Below are positions 35,069-43,281 of a DNA stretch of 64,000 bases, one piece after another. This DNA comes from DASXUL01 sp036504855 (GTDB lineage Bacteria > Armatimonadota > DTGP01 > JAKQQT01). The stretch spans positions 1 through 64,000 of the forward strand of contig DASXUL010000119.1 in assembly GCA_036504855.1 (NCBI GenBank), written 5' to 3'. The notes under the pieces are model-generated. The model saw only the letters and a list, made by a program, of their open reading frames with translations. It was not told where the DNA came from and did not search any database. The first letter of the stretch is position 1. Every line of letters begins with the position of its first letter. The translations under genes were made by a program, and so were the position numbers.

Positions 35069-36241
35069 CTACCGCCCCATTACGCGCAGGATGGCCTTGA
35101 GGGTGAGGCTGTCGGTGACGAGCTCCGAGACGGCGCCAAGGCGGGCCGCGGCCACGATGACGCGCGCCTTCGCCTCGCCGGTGGTCAGCACCACAGTGCC
35201 GAGGCCCGTGCCGGTGGAGCGGCGACGCTCCGCGCAGGCCATCAGTTGATGCGGGCTGGCGCCCACCACCAGCGAGTTCAGGCGGCCCACTTCGTCGTCG
35301 GGGTCACTGGAGGGATCCACAATGCCGGTGTCCTTCACGAGGTGGGTGCCGAAGTCGCCGATGACCCCCAGCGCCTCCAGGCGCGGCCGGTCTTCCGGGG
35401 TGACGAGCCCCGAGAGCCGGAGGAAGGACCCTTCGCTTTCGAGGCCGCCGACGCCGGTGATCATGGTGTCGGCCTGGTCAATGAGCGGCGTTACAGGCCG
35501 GTCGGCATGGTCGCGGGCGTCTGGGCCGAAGATGGTCGAGTAGCTGCGGTCGGCGCGCAGGAACCGCCAGATGACCTCCAGTTCCTGCGGCTTGTTCGCG
35601 AACTCCAACGGGATAAACGCCGGCGTTGACAGGCGGGCGGCGTCCAGCCCCCCTACTCGCTCGGCGGCCAGGCGCGCCAGGTAATTGGCGCCGGACTCGT
35701 AGCCGATGCGGTGGTACGGATTGTCCGGGGACATGGAGATGATGCCCAGCAGGGGGAAGAACATCGTCTGGGCATTCGGCGAGGCGGCCAGGCTTTCCAC
35801 GAGGGCGCGAACGCTGCTGCCGAAGTGCAGGCCGATGGTATGGGCGCCGGTGGAGATGTAAGCGGAAAGGTACGGAGCGTAGAACCGTCCGATGCGCGCC
35901 AGGCGGTCCGGCGTGGAGAGACGGCCCCGGCGCGAAGGCATCGGCACCACCACAACGCGCTCGATGCGCGCGAAATCCTCGTCCTGGCGGAGGCGGTCCA
36001 CCAGATCGCGGTCCGGCAGGAGCGCGGGCGACTCGGTTCTCAGCTCGGCGGGGCCGGTGAACATCGTGCGGGCGGTGAGCCAGCGCCGCTCTTTGGCCTC
36101 GCGCAGGCGGCGCGTAACGGTGGCGAGACTCTTGCCGATGAGGGCGGCGATCTCAGCGTTGTCGTAGCCCGTCTCGTCCAGCAGGGCCACCAGAGCGATT
36201 TCCAGGTCTTCCGCGGTAAAGCGGCCCACGGTCGCATCCAT
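35069..36241 (-). CDS. SorC/DeoR-type transcriptional regulator with sugar-binding domain
   Basis: 390 residues from ATG 36241 (GGAGG 8 bases upstream); a longer frame from 36298 crosses the putative operator. Residues 8-60 hold a helix-turn-helix (DNAEIAALIGKSLATVTRRL). Residues 90-390 are the SorC effector-binding domain (HFGSSVRALVESLAA, DQADTMITGVGGL, VGRLNSLVVGASPHQLMA). It should bind a phosphorylated sugar and repress or activate its own and other genes. No sugar operon is adjacent, so the targets are unclear. A perfect inverted repeat lies 24 bases upstream. Confidence 0.88.
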   Translation of the reverse strand: MDATVGRFTAEDLEIALVALLDETGYDNAEIAALIGKSLATVTRRLREAKERRWLTARTMFTGPAELRTESPALLPDRDLVDRLRQDEDFARIERVVVVPMPSRRGRLSTPDRLARIGRFYAPYLSAYISTGAHTIGLHFGSSVRALVESLAASPNAQTMFFPLLGIISMSPDNPYHRIGYESGANYLARLAAERVGGLDAARLSTPAFIPLEFANKPQELEVIWRFLRADRSYSTIFGPDARDHADRPVTPLIDQADTMITGVGGLESEGSFLRLSGLVTPEDRPRLEALGVIGDFGTHLVKDTGIVDPSSDPDDEVGRLNSLVVGASPHQLMACAERRRSTGTGLGTVVLTTGEAKARVIVAAARLGAVSELVTDSLTLKAILRVMGR

Positions 36242-36265
36242 CGGGGGCGTCCTCCGTTGCGCATA

Positions 36266-36283
36266 TGCGTCAAGATTGACGCA
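36266..36283. promoter_or_regulatory. Probable operator of the SorC-type regulator
   Basis: TGCGTCAAGATTGACGCA, 7-bp perfect arms with a 4-base spacer, 24 bases upstream of the regulator start. GCGCATATGCG overlaps on one side as a second small palindrome. The position suggests autoregulation. Confidence 0.55.
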
Positions 36284-36487
36284 ATCCGTCATTGCCATTC
36301 GCCGTCATTGTGGCATCCGGGGCGCCCGGCGGTCAAATCAGCGCTCGCGGCGCGACCCAGACCGCGCGCGTCGCCATGGGCTCAAGGCAGCGGCGCCAAT
36401 CCTCGCGCCTCAGGCAAGTTCCCTCCGCTCGCTGAGCATCTCCCTTGACAACCATGGGGACGGCGTTCCTAGAGTGACGACATATAT

Positions 36488-36504
36488 CCGACTATTTTGG
36501 TCGG
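36488..36504. promoter_or_regulatory. Palindromic site before the outer-membrane barrel gene
   Basis: CCGAC, 7 bases, GTCGG, giving CCGACTATTTTGGTCGG. It shares CGAC.A.T.TGGTCGG.TA with the site in the mrp promoter. TTGACA at about 36444 is a possible -35 upstream, but the matching -10 is poor. The site lies 31 bases before the ATG. Confidence 0.4.
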
Positions 36505-36534
36505 CTATCGGATCTCAGCGAGATAGGAGACCCC

Positions 36535-37236
36535 ATGTCCCTTCCGGTTCGGTTCGTTTTGGGCGCCTTACTGGGCGCCGGCGCCCTGCTGGTTCCAGCC
36601 TCCCCCGCCTCCGCCCACAAGCGGGATTTCGTGTTCTCCTACGACTGGTGGACGCCCGCCAAAGGCGAGAAGGAAATCGAAACGTGGGGCTCTTACGCCA
36701 CCGCCGACAAGTCCACGCAGGGGCAGATCGAGTACGAGACCGGCCTCACCGAACGCCTGGCGCTCTCCGCGTATCTCGTTACGGAGAAGGCCAAGGGGGA
36801 GAGCGCTCACGCCGGCTACAAAGCGGAGGCCCGCTACCGCTTCGGAGACTATGCCGAAGGCAAGATCCTGCCTGCCGGCTACATCGAACTGGAGAAAATG
36901 CAGACCGAAACCGCCGAGCTGGAAGGGAAGCTCATCTTGAGCCGCTTCGTGGGCGACGCTAATCTCACCCTGAACCTGATCGCCTCCGGCCATATGCGGG
37001 GGGAGACCAATCGGGAGTATAGCTACGCTTTGGGCTATGCGCGAGGGACCAGGAACCCATCTGTTCGCCTCGGCATGGAGGCCGTGGGGAGCCTGCAAGA
37101 CAACAGCCACGGAGTTGGCCCGGTCGTGGCCTACGACATCAACGCGAGCACGCGCGCGGTGCTGGGCTCCGCCTTCGGGCTTACGACGGGAACCGGAACG
37201 CAGATCCGGTTCATTGTGGAGTATGAGTGGTTCTGA
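36535..37236 (+). CDS. Outer-membrane beta-barrel protein of unknown function
   Basis: 233 residues. A signal peptide (FVLGALLGAGALLVPASPASA) is cleaved before HKRDFVFSYDWW. The rest alternates in amphipathic strands (QIEYETGLTERLALSAYLV, AGYKAEARYRFGDY, SYALGYARGTRN) and ends IRFIVEYEWF, with the C-terminal aromatic residue recognised by the BAM machine. This is direct evidence for a diderm envelope. AGGAGA is near the ATG. Function, such as porin or structural barrel, cannot be named. Confidence 0.85.
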   Translation: MSLPVRFVLGALLGAGALLVPASPASAHKRDFVFSYDWWTPAKGEKEIETWGSYATADKSTQGQIEYETGLTERLALSAYLVTEKAKGESAHAGYKAEARYRFGDYAEGKILPAGYIELEKMQTETAELEGKLILSRFVGDANLTLNLIASGHMRGETNREYSYALGYARGTRNPSVRLGMEAVGSLQDNSHGVGPVVAYDINASTRAVLGSAFGLTTGTGTQIRFIVEYEWF

Positions 37237-37307
37237 GGGCGAACTGCCGCTGAGATCACGAATCCGACCGGCTGGCGGCGCAATCCCCCAGGCAATGCAC
37301 ATCGCGC

Positions 37308-37766
37308 TCAGCCGCGCAGGTCCGCCGGTCGGCGGCGGCGGAACGTCCAGAACGTGTTGGCGCTGAAATTCCAGATGACCACGCACGAGATGGTGATGAC
37401 CTGGCAGGCGAGGTCCGCGTGACGGTAGCCGCGAAAGAGGTGCTGTCGCACGAGGAAGACGTGGAAGAGGCTGGCATTCAGCGCGAGGCCGATGAGGCTG
37501 ACAATGCCGAACCGCACGAACTGGGCCCCGGCATCGGCCGTGTGGCCGGCCCGGAACGTCCATCGCCGATTCCAGTAGAATCCGTTCAGGATGGCGAATA
37601 CCGCGCCCAGGGCGTTGCCCAACTGAGCGGCCGTGTCGGACTGGCTGTGCATCAGCCATTCCACACCTTTCATCGTCGCCATCTGGATGACAGTGGAAGA
37701 CGCTCCCACAATGCAGAACTTAACGAAACGACGCGCGTGCGTCAACCCACCGTGCGCAATAGCCAA
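37308..37766 (-). CDS. GtrA family membrane protein
   Basis: 152 residues with four hydrophobic segments (FVKFCIVGASSTVIQMATM, GNALGAVFAILNGFYW, VRFGIVSLIGLALNASLF, VITISCVVIWNFSANTFW). The GtrA signatures NGFYWNRRWTF and NFSANTFWTFRRR are both present. GtrA-like proteins help move polyprenyl-linked sugars across the inner membrane for polysaccharide glycosylation. There is no glycosyltransferase next to it. It stands alone on the minus strand. Confidence 0.9.
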   Translation of the reverse strand: MAIAHGGLTHARRFVKFCIVGASSTVIQMATMKGVEWLMHSQSDTAAQLGNALGAVFAILNGFYWNRRWTFRAGHTADAGAQFVRFGIVSLIGLALNASLFHVFLVRQHLFRGYRHADLACQVITISCVVIWNFSANTFWTFRRRRPADLRG

Positions 37767-37943
37767 TAGTTACCTCCGCCCGTAGTCTATCGCCCCACAC
37801 TGCCAGGGGTCTAGCGACGCCCGCAAAGGATGAACAATGTGAATGGACCGGGCTGCGCTTGTCACTCACGCCCACGGGTTTCCATCCCGGGCGTGTGGGT
37901 ACCCTAGCGTACAGAATCCCTCTCCGAAAGGTCGCTTGCCTCT

Positions 37944-39635
37944 ATGACGTTTGTACCCTCGTCGATCGACGGTCTCTCCTCCGAGGCCGCCGCCAGCCTG
38001 GAAGCGTGCGCCGCCGGCCTGCTGGGCACCGCGGCCCTGATGGTGCGCCTGGATGGACGCCTGGCGGCGGCCCCGTGCGCCGTTGGAGCGTTCTACGCGG
38101 CCATGCTCTCTTATCCCGTTGGAGCCGAATGGCTGCTCTCCCGTGTCCATCCCGTCGTGGAGGCCGCCGTTGAGCGACGGCGCACGACGATGGGCGACGA
38201 GCAGGGAATGGCCTTCGCCGCCATCCCGCTCCCCGAGGACGGCGGTGAGCCCGGTGCGCTCGTGCTCTTCACATCTTTCGGCGTGCGCCTGGAGATGCGA
38301 TCCCTGCTGGCGGCGGACCTGGGGCTTCCCGCGACCGTACTGATGAACGCGGTTGCCGAACCCGTCGCACAGGCCGCGCCGCACGCCGTCCGGCTGCTGG
38401 AACAGGCGCTGGCGGGGAGATCGAGCGGGAACTCCACGGGCGAACTGCACCGATACCGGGCGCTCCTCACGGCCACCCGCTCTCTTCTGGCGGCGACGAC
38501 GGAGGCCGATGTCCTGCGCGAGGCGTGTGAGTCGGTGGTCGGTCTCCTCCACGCTGATCGGGCGATCCCGTACGCATTCGGCAAGGAGGGTTGGACCCCC
38601 AGCGCCGGCGTCTCTTACTGGGGCGCCGCGGAACCGAGAGACGGAGCGCTTGAACTCACGGCGATGGAGGAAGCGGGGCTGGCGCGGGGCGAGACCGTAA
38701 CGCTCCCTACTCCCAGCCGCGCGCGCTGCCTCGTGCTGCCGTTGATGTCGGTACGCCCGCCGGCCCGCGATGTGGAGGCCCTCATCGCCGCAGAGATTGA
38801 TCACGTTGCCCAGCCGGTCACCTCCGCGGAGATGGATGCGGCGCTGTTGGTCTGCCGGCAGGCGGGCCTTGCCCTGCGCAACGTGCGCCATGCCGCTATG
38901 GAGCGCAACCTCGCCGGCAAGCTTCAGGATCTGCTCCAGAGCCACCTGGACGTGCAGGCCCTGCCGGGCCTGGAGATGGCCGAGTTCTACCGCCCGGCGG
39001 CCCAGGATGCCCTGGTGGGTGGTGACTTCTACGACGCCTTTCCATTGCCCGACGGGCGGGCGGTGGTCCTCGTCGGCGACGTCGCCGGGAAGGGCGTGGA
39101 CGCCGCGCTGCACACCCACCTCGTCCGCGACGCCCTCCGAGCGTATTCCCGCATCTGTCGCGACCCCGGCGAGATCCTGGCGCTCGCCAACGAGGCGCTT
39201 GCCGCCTGGCCCGAGTTCCGGGATTTCGCCACGCTGGCACTCGCCATCCTGGACCCGGCCGCGGGACGAATCTGCTACGCGGGCGCCGGGCACCCGGCGT
39301 CGTTCCTCTATCGCAAGAGCGTGGACTCCATCGGGGCGCTGGAGAGCACGGGGGCAGTGCTCGGCATCATGTCCGGCCTGAAGTGGGGCACGGTTTCGCA
39401 CCGCTGGTCGGCTGGCGACGCAATCTTGCTCTACACCGATGGAATCTCCGAGGCCCATGCCCCCGGCTCGTACGACCTATTCGAAACGACCCGTATTCGC
39501 GACGCCTTTCGCGTGCGCCGCCGCGGCGCGCCGGACGCCATCCTGGACGCCGTGTTCCAGGCCGTTCGAAGCTTTTCACGCGGCGTGATGCATGATGACT
39601 GCGCGATGCTGGCAGTGAGGCACGCGGGCGAATAG
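37944..39635 (+). CDS. GAF-linked PP2C-type (SpoIIE/RsbU) serine phosphatase
   Basis: 563 residues. Residues 170-330 look like a GAF-type sensor (ATRSLLAATTEADVLREACE, ARCLVLPLM). Residues 370-563 are a SpoIIE-type phosphatase with metal-site motifs QDALVGGDFYDAF, VLVGDVAGKGVDAAL, YTDGISEAH and MHDDCAMLAV. Residues 1-165 are a further sensor-like region without a name. It probably dephosphorylates an anti-sigma antagonist (STAS protein) in a partner-switch pathway. No such partner is adjacent. No membrane segments, so cytoplasmic. Confidence 0.88.
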   Translation: MTFVPSSIDGLSSEAAASLEACAAGLLGTAALMVRLDGRLAAAPCAVGAFYAAMLSYPVGAEWLLSRVHPVVEAAVERRRTTMGDEQGMAFAAIPLPEDGGEPGALVLFTSFGVRLEMRSLLAADLGLPATVLMNAVAEPVAQAAPHAVRLLEQALAGRSSGNSTGELHRYRALLTATRSLLAATTEADVLREACESVVGLLHADRAIPYAFGKEGWTPSAGVSYWGAAEPRDGALELTAMEEAGLARGETVTLPTPSRARCLVLPLMSVRPPARDVEALIAAEIDHVAQPVTSAEMDAALLVCRQAGLALRNVRHAAMERNLAGKLQDLLQSHLDVQALPGLEMAEFYRPAAQDALVGGDFYDAFPLPDGRAVVLVGDVAGKGVDAALHTHLVRDALRAYSRICRDPGEILALANEALAAWPEFRDFATLALAILDPAAGRICYAGAGHPASFLYRKSVDSIGALESTGAVLGIMSGLKWGTVSHRWSAGDAILLYTDGISEAHAPGSYDLFETTRIRDAFRVRRRGAPDAILDAVFQAVRSFSRGVMHDDCAMLAVRHAGE

Positions 39636-39732
39636 TGACGCGGATGCCGGAAGCGGCGCTGTCACATAGCGTCCTGTCACGTGCCGTTCCGTGTCACTCT
39701 GCGGAACGAGGGGGCATGCGAGCGGGTTACGC

Positions 39733-39761
39733 TTGCGCCAAGCGTGAGGATGCGGTACAAT
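39733..39761 (+). promoter_or_regulatory. Candidate promoter of the thioredoxin-fold gene
   Basis: TTGCGC (39733-39738) and TACAAT (39756-39761), spacer 17. GGGAGG, the ribosome binding site, starts just downstream, so the leader is only about 10 bases. Confidence 0.5.
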
Positions 39762-39778
39762 GGGAGGTAGAGGTAGCC

Positions 39779-40051
39779 ATGGCCAAGAAGGTAGAAGTTT
39801 TCACCGCCGGGACGTTCCTGTGCCAGGATGCGCTGCGGAGAGTCCGTTTGGTGGCATTTCCTGGAGTGCGAGTTGTGGAATACAACTTGCTGGAACTGGA
39901 AGAGGACGACCCCGGCTATCGCAAGGCGATCGAGTACGGCATATCGTCTGTGCCCACCATCGTGGTGGATGGAAAGATCGCACCCTTCTGTGTCCGCGAA
40001 CCGATCACGGAGGGCAACCTTCGGCGAGTTCAGGTGGACAGGCCGGGCTAG
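39779..40051 (+). CDS. Thioredoxin-fold (glutaredoxin-like) protein with a single active-site Cys
   Basis: 90 residues from ATG 39779 (GGGAGG upstream). The pattern KVEVFTAGTFLCQDALRRVR has one Cys where a CxxC is usual, then a cis-Pro motif (YGISSVPTIVVDGK) and IAPFCVREPITEGNL with a second Cys. This is a thioredoxin fold, but the redox pair is not normal, so it may be monothiol or non-redox. A small exported protein follows 21 bases later. Confidence 0.8.
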   Translation: MAKKVEVFTAGTFLCQDALRRVRLVAFPGVRVVEYNLLELEEDDPGYRKAIEYGISSVPTIVVDGKIAPFCVREPITEGNLRRVQVDRPG

Positions 40052-40072
40052 AAAGAGCTGGAGGATACGACC

Positions 40073-40477
40073 GTGCAGCGCCTGCATCGCTTCCTGTGGA
40101 TGGCGGTTGTCTGCATTATGGCAATCGTGGCGGTGAAAGCCGCGCCAAAGCCGTTTCAACTGAGCGTCGTCGCCGATGGCGCAACGCTGGGCACGGCCGC
40201 GGCCAACCTGGACGTTACCGTGGCCGACGGCAAGGCAGAGTGGAAGCTGACGGATGGCCATTTCGCGCCGGCCTCGCTCCCGGAGGCCAAAGTCTCCATG
40301 GACCCGGAGGTCCTCGCCGGTTCCGGAAAAGTCCCCCTGGCCGCTGAGATCACCGTGAAGGACTTCACGATCACCGTGGAGCAGAACACCGGCGTGGACA
40401 TCAGCTACCGCTTCCGCCTCTCCGCCACGCTCGCCGACGGCGCCGTAAAGAGCGTGAGCCTGGCGCAACTGAAATAG
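40073..40477 (+). CDS. Small exported protein of unknown function
   Basis: 134 residues from GTG 40073 with GGAGGA upstream. The signal peptide is FLWMAVVCIMAIVAVKAA. The mature part is a probable beta-sandwich (LDVTVADGKAEWKLTDGHF, AEITVKDFTITVEQNTGVD, YRFRLSATLADG). No family recognised. Co-transcribed with the thioredoxin-fold gene. Confidence 0.7.
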   Translation: MQRLHRFLWMAVVCIMAIVAVKAAPKPFQLSVVADGATLGTAAANLDVTVADGKAEWKLTDGHFAPASLPEAKVSMDPEVLAGSGKVPLAAEITVKDFTITVEQNTGVDISYRFRLSATLADGAVKSVSLAQLK

Positions 40478-40592
40478 CATTCAGCACTCAGCATCCAGCA
40501 TTCAGCCCGAAAGCCTCCGTTAGACGAGATTAGTCGTCTCCTGGATAGAAGCCTTTCGGGCTGAATGCTGCATGCTGAGTGCTGAATGCTAT
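40478..40592. repeat. Heptad-armed compound hairpin, copy 9
   Basis: The left arm is ATTCAGC, ACTCAGC, ATCCAGC, ATTCAGC. The inner stem is CCCGAAAGCC with a GG.TTTCGGG partner, and the apex is GACGAG with TCGTC. The right arm is GCTGAAT, GCTGCAT, GCTGAGT, GCTGAAT. It fills the gap from the previous stop, and its right end overlaps the -10 of ruvA. Confidence 0.88.
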
Positions 40593-40595
40593 AAT
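40587..40595 (+). promoter_or_regulatory. Extended -10 before ruvA, inside the repeat end
   Basis: TGCTATAAT: a perfect TATAAT at 40590-40595 with an upstream TG. No good -35. The ruvA ATG is 8 bases after it, so a transcript from here would be leaderless or nearly so. Confidence 0.45.
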
Positions 40596-40603
40596 GGGAA
40601 CAT

Positions 40604-41215
40604 ATGATCGCATTTCTGTCGGGGAAACTCCGCATGGCGGGGGTCAATCATGTGGTGGTGGATGCCGGAGGCGTCGGGTATCGCGTTAGCGTGCCGCTTT
40701 CGTTGATGGCGCAGATGCCGGTCATCGGACAGCCGGTTGAGCTGTACGTCCACACCCAGGTGCGCGAGGATGCCATCCAGCTCTTCGGCTTCCCCACGCT
40801 GGAGGATCAGGAGCTGTTTGAGCTTCTCATCACCATCACCGGGGTGGGACCGAAGGTGGCGCTGGGCATCATGAGCGTGCTGGCCGCCGGCGCCGTTGCG
40901 CAGGCGATCAGCTCTGGCGACGCAGCCGCCCTTCAGCGCGTGCCGGGCGTGGGCGCCAAAACCGCCCAGCGCATCGTGCTGGAGCTGAAGGACAAGATGA
41001 CCGAGCGCATGTGGCTGTCGCGGTCGTCCGGAACGTCCGGCTTCAGCGAAGCCAAGGGCGAGGCCATGAAGGACGCCGTGGAGGCGCTGGTGGCTCTCGG
41101 TTACCCGCGCGCCCAGGCGCGCCAGGCCGCCGAAAAGGCCGCCGAGGACGAAGCGCTTCGCGAAGACGTGGCCGCCCTCGTCCGCTCCGCCCTCCGCATC
41201 CTGACCACGCGGTGA
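40604..41215 (+). CDS. ruvA: Holliday junction DNA helicase subunit RuvA
   Basis: 203 residues. Binds Holliday junctions as a tetramer and loads RuvB. Domain I (MIAFLSGKLRMAG), the HhH region (LLITITGVGPKVALGIM, LQRVPGVGAKTAQRIVLEL) and the flexible C-terminal domain III (AVEALVALGYPRAQARQA) are complete. ruvB follows after a repeat-derived spacer. Confidence 0.97.
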   Translation: MIAFLSGKLRMAGVNHVVVDAGGVGYRVSVPLSLMAQMPVIGQPVELYVHTQVREDAIQLFGFPTLEDQELFELLITITGVGPKVALGIMSVLAAGAVAQAISSGDAAALQRVPGVGAKTAQRIVLELKDKMTERMWLSRSSGTSGFSEAKGEAMKDAVEALVALGYPRAQARQAAEKAAEDEALREDVAALVRSALRILTTR

Positions 41216-41220
41216 GGGAG

Positions 41221-41303
41221 TCATCAGTGGTCAGTCATCAGTCATCAGCGCCCAATGTTGATGCGCAGGTCCGGGTTCTGATTTCCGAGTTCTGAGTTCT
41301 GAG
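41221..41303. repeat. Chimeric half-element between ruvA and ruvB (copy 10)
   Basis: The left arm uses ATCAGTC-type 7-mers, and the right arm uses GAGTTCT-type 7-mers, which do not pair with each other. Each half matches a different subfamily (copies 3 and 6). The right arm ends directly at the ruvB ATG. Confidence 0.75.
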
Positions 41304-41307
41304 TTCT

Positions 41308-42342
41308 ATGACAAATCCGCACGATCGGATATTGACGCCGCATGACGTCGAAAACGAGGAGGCCGAGCTATCGCTGCGGCCGAAGCGGCTGCGCGAGTAT
41401 ATCGGGCAGCAGAAGATCAAGGACAACCTCTCGATCTCCATCGAGGCGGCCCTGAACCGCGGCGAGCCGCTGGATCATCTGCTCCTGTCCGGCCCTCCCG
41501 GGCTGGGCAAGACCACCCTCGCCAACATCATCGCCAACGAGATGGGCGCGCCCATCCGAACGTCCAGCGGCCCCGCCATTGAGCGCCCGGGCGACCTCGC
41601 CGCCATCCTCACCAATCTGGAGGAGGGCAGCGTGTTGTTCGTGGACGAAATCCACCGCCTCAGCCGCCTCGTGGAGGAAATCCTCTACCCGGCGATGGAG
41701 GACTTCACGGTGGACATCATCATCGGCAAAGGCCCGTCCGCCAGCACGCTGGCCCTCTCGGTGAAGCCGTTTACCCTCATCGGCGCCACCACGCGTTCCG
41801 GCCTGCTCTCTTCCCCGTTGCGCGACCGGTTCGGCATCCACCACCATTTCGTGTTCTACACGCCGCAGGAGCTGCACACCATCGTCACCCGCAGCGCCGA
41901 GATTTTGAACGTGGAGATCGACGCCGAGGGCGCGGAGGAGATTGCCCGCCGCAGCCGCGGCACGCCCCGCATCGCCAACCGCGTGCTGAAACGCGTGCGC
42001 GACTACGCGCAGGTTCGCGCCGACGGCGTCATCACGAAGAAGGTGGCGGACGAAGCGTTGCACCTGTTGGAGGTGGACCGCCTCGGCCTGGACGAGTTTG
42101 ACCGCCGGCTTCTGCGCGTGATGATCGACAAGTACGGCGGCGGCCCGGTGGGCATTGAAACCCTGGCGGCGGCCACGTCGGAAGAGCGCGACACCATCGA
42201 GGACGTTTACGAGCCGTACCTGCTGCAGCTTGGCTTCGTGGCCCGCACCCCGCGCGGCCGCCTGGCCACCGCCTCCGCATACGAGCACCTGGGCCTCACC
42301 CCGCCCAACCGCGAAGGCCAGGCCGGGCTGTTCGGAAAGTAG
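41308..42342 (+). CDS. ruvB: Holliday junction branch migration ATPase RuvB
   Basis: 344 residues, standard. AAA+ motor that drives branch migration with RuvA. Walker A GPPGLGKTTLAN, Walker B VLFVDEIHRLSR, sensor GATTRSGLLSSPLRDRFG, and a winged helix at the end (GGPVGIETLAAATSEERDTI, RTPRGRLATASAYEHLG). ATG 41308 directly follows the repeat; no Shine-Dalgarno sequence is seen. Confidence 0.97.
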   Translation: MTNPHDRILTPHDVENEEAELSLRPKRLREYIGQQKIKDNLSISIEAALNRGEPLDHLLLSGPPGLGKTTLANIIANEMGAPIRTSSGPAIERPGDLAAILTNLEEGSVLFVDEIHRLSRLVEEILYPAMEDFTVDIIIGKGPSASTLALSVKPFTLIGATTRSGLLSSPLRDRFGIHHHFVFYTPQELHTIVTRSAEILNVEIDAEGAEEIARRSRGTPRIANRVLKRVRDYAQVRADGVITKKVADEALHLLEVDRLGLDEFDRRLLRVMIDKYGGGPVGIETLAAATSEERDTIEDVYEPYLLQLGFVARTPRGRLATASAYEHLGLTPPNREGQAGLFGK

Positions 42343-42350
42343 CCTGAACC

Positions 42351-42467
42351 CAGCGACCGAGGTCGCGGGCAACGAAATGCCCCAAGTCCGCCTTCGCGGA
42401 CTGATTCTCCAGTCGCCGCAGGGCGACTTCGAGCCCGTCGTTGCCCGCGAGTTCACTCGCTGGGCGG
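42351..42467. repeat. Intergenic repeat with CTTC-loop stem, copy A
   Basis: CAGCGACCGAGGTCGC, then GGCAACGA, then the stem GTCCGC-CTTC-GCGGAC, then GCCCGCGAGTTCACTCGCTGG. It aligns with the reverse complement of 43282-43412. The stop codon of the next minus-strand gene lies inside it (42453-42455). Confidence 0.75.
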
Positions 42468-43226
42468 ACGCTGCACGTAGTGTCCCGCCTCCTCCGACCA
42501 TGCCAGATCGCTCAGGTGAGCGTCGAACCACTTGTTGATTGAAGCGAGTTGGGCCTCAGTCTTCGGCGGGTAATCGTTGATGTTCTTGGGCTGAACGGTC
42601 GGGTCGTAGGGCGGAAGGCCCGGGAACAGGCGGAAGGCCTGGGCGGCGCGCCGGCGTTCCGCGGGATAGAAGCTTCGGGCGAGCCCGTCCAGCACTCGGA
42701 GACCCGTTCGGTCTGCGTATCCTCGCATGACCAGGTGAATCGCCGCTTCCTGCTGAGGACTGAACATGAAGTCCACCGATTCCCCTTCGAACCGGTCGTA
42801 GGTCTTCACCCATACGTCCTCATCCTCCGTGTATTCGGTACTGGCCATCAGAGCCACCTCGCGTTGATGCTCGGCTGGGCGGAGATCGAAGAGCGCAATC
42901 AGCAACATGTGGCCGATGACCCGATCACTCTGGAAGCCGCGGAAGGCGGGCCAACGCGTCATCTCCGCGCGCAATCCGCGGGTGATCTCGTATTCACGCC
43001 GGTTCGGCAACGTCAGCAGTTTGCGCGCGGCGCCCCCGCGCTGTCCGGACGGTCCGTGCCGGATCCAGGCCAGGTAATAGAGTTCGGAACCCTTCGGGTA
43101 AGCGGACGGCTGGGCGAGGTGATCGGCGGGCGTGCGCGGTCGCAGGAACGCCGAGAGGCCGGCGGAGCCGAGGGCAAGAAGGATCAGCAACGTGATGGAC
43201 CGGCGCGTGGGACGGCGAAGCGGCAT
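42453..43226 (-). CDS. Membrane-anchored or exported hypothetical protein
   Basis: 257 residues from ATG 43226 (GGGAGG 6 bases upstream). An N-terminal basic part and a hydrophobic helix (RRSITLLILLALGSAGLSAF) suggest a signal anchor. The rest is soluble and helical, with RFEGESVDFMFSPQQEAAIH and EAGHYVQRPPSE at the end. No domain recognised. It is flanked on both sides by inverted copies of one repeat, so the block could have moved as a unit. Confidence 0.7.
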   Translation of the reverse strand: MPLRRPTRRSITLLILLALGSAGLSAFLRPRTPADHLAQPSAYPKGSELYYLAWIRHGPSGQRGGAARKLLTLPNRREYEITRGLRAEMTRWPAFRGFQSDRVIGHMLLIALFDLRPAEHQREVALMASTEYTEDEDVWVKTYDRFEGESVDFMFSPQQEAAIHLVMRGYADRTGLRVLDGLARSFYPAERRRAAQAFRLFPGLPPYDPTVQPKNINDYPPKTEAQLASINKWFDAHLSDLAWSEEAGHYVQRPPSE

Positions 43227-43281
43227 GGAAGACCTCCCGTGGGCTGTGAGCACATTCTACCCAGTGGCGAGTAGGCATGTC

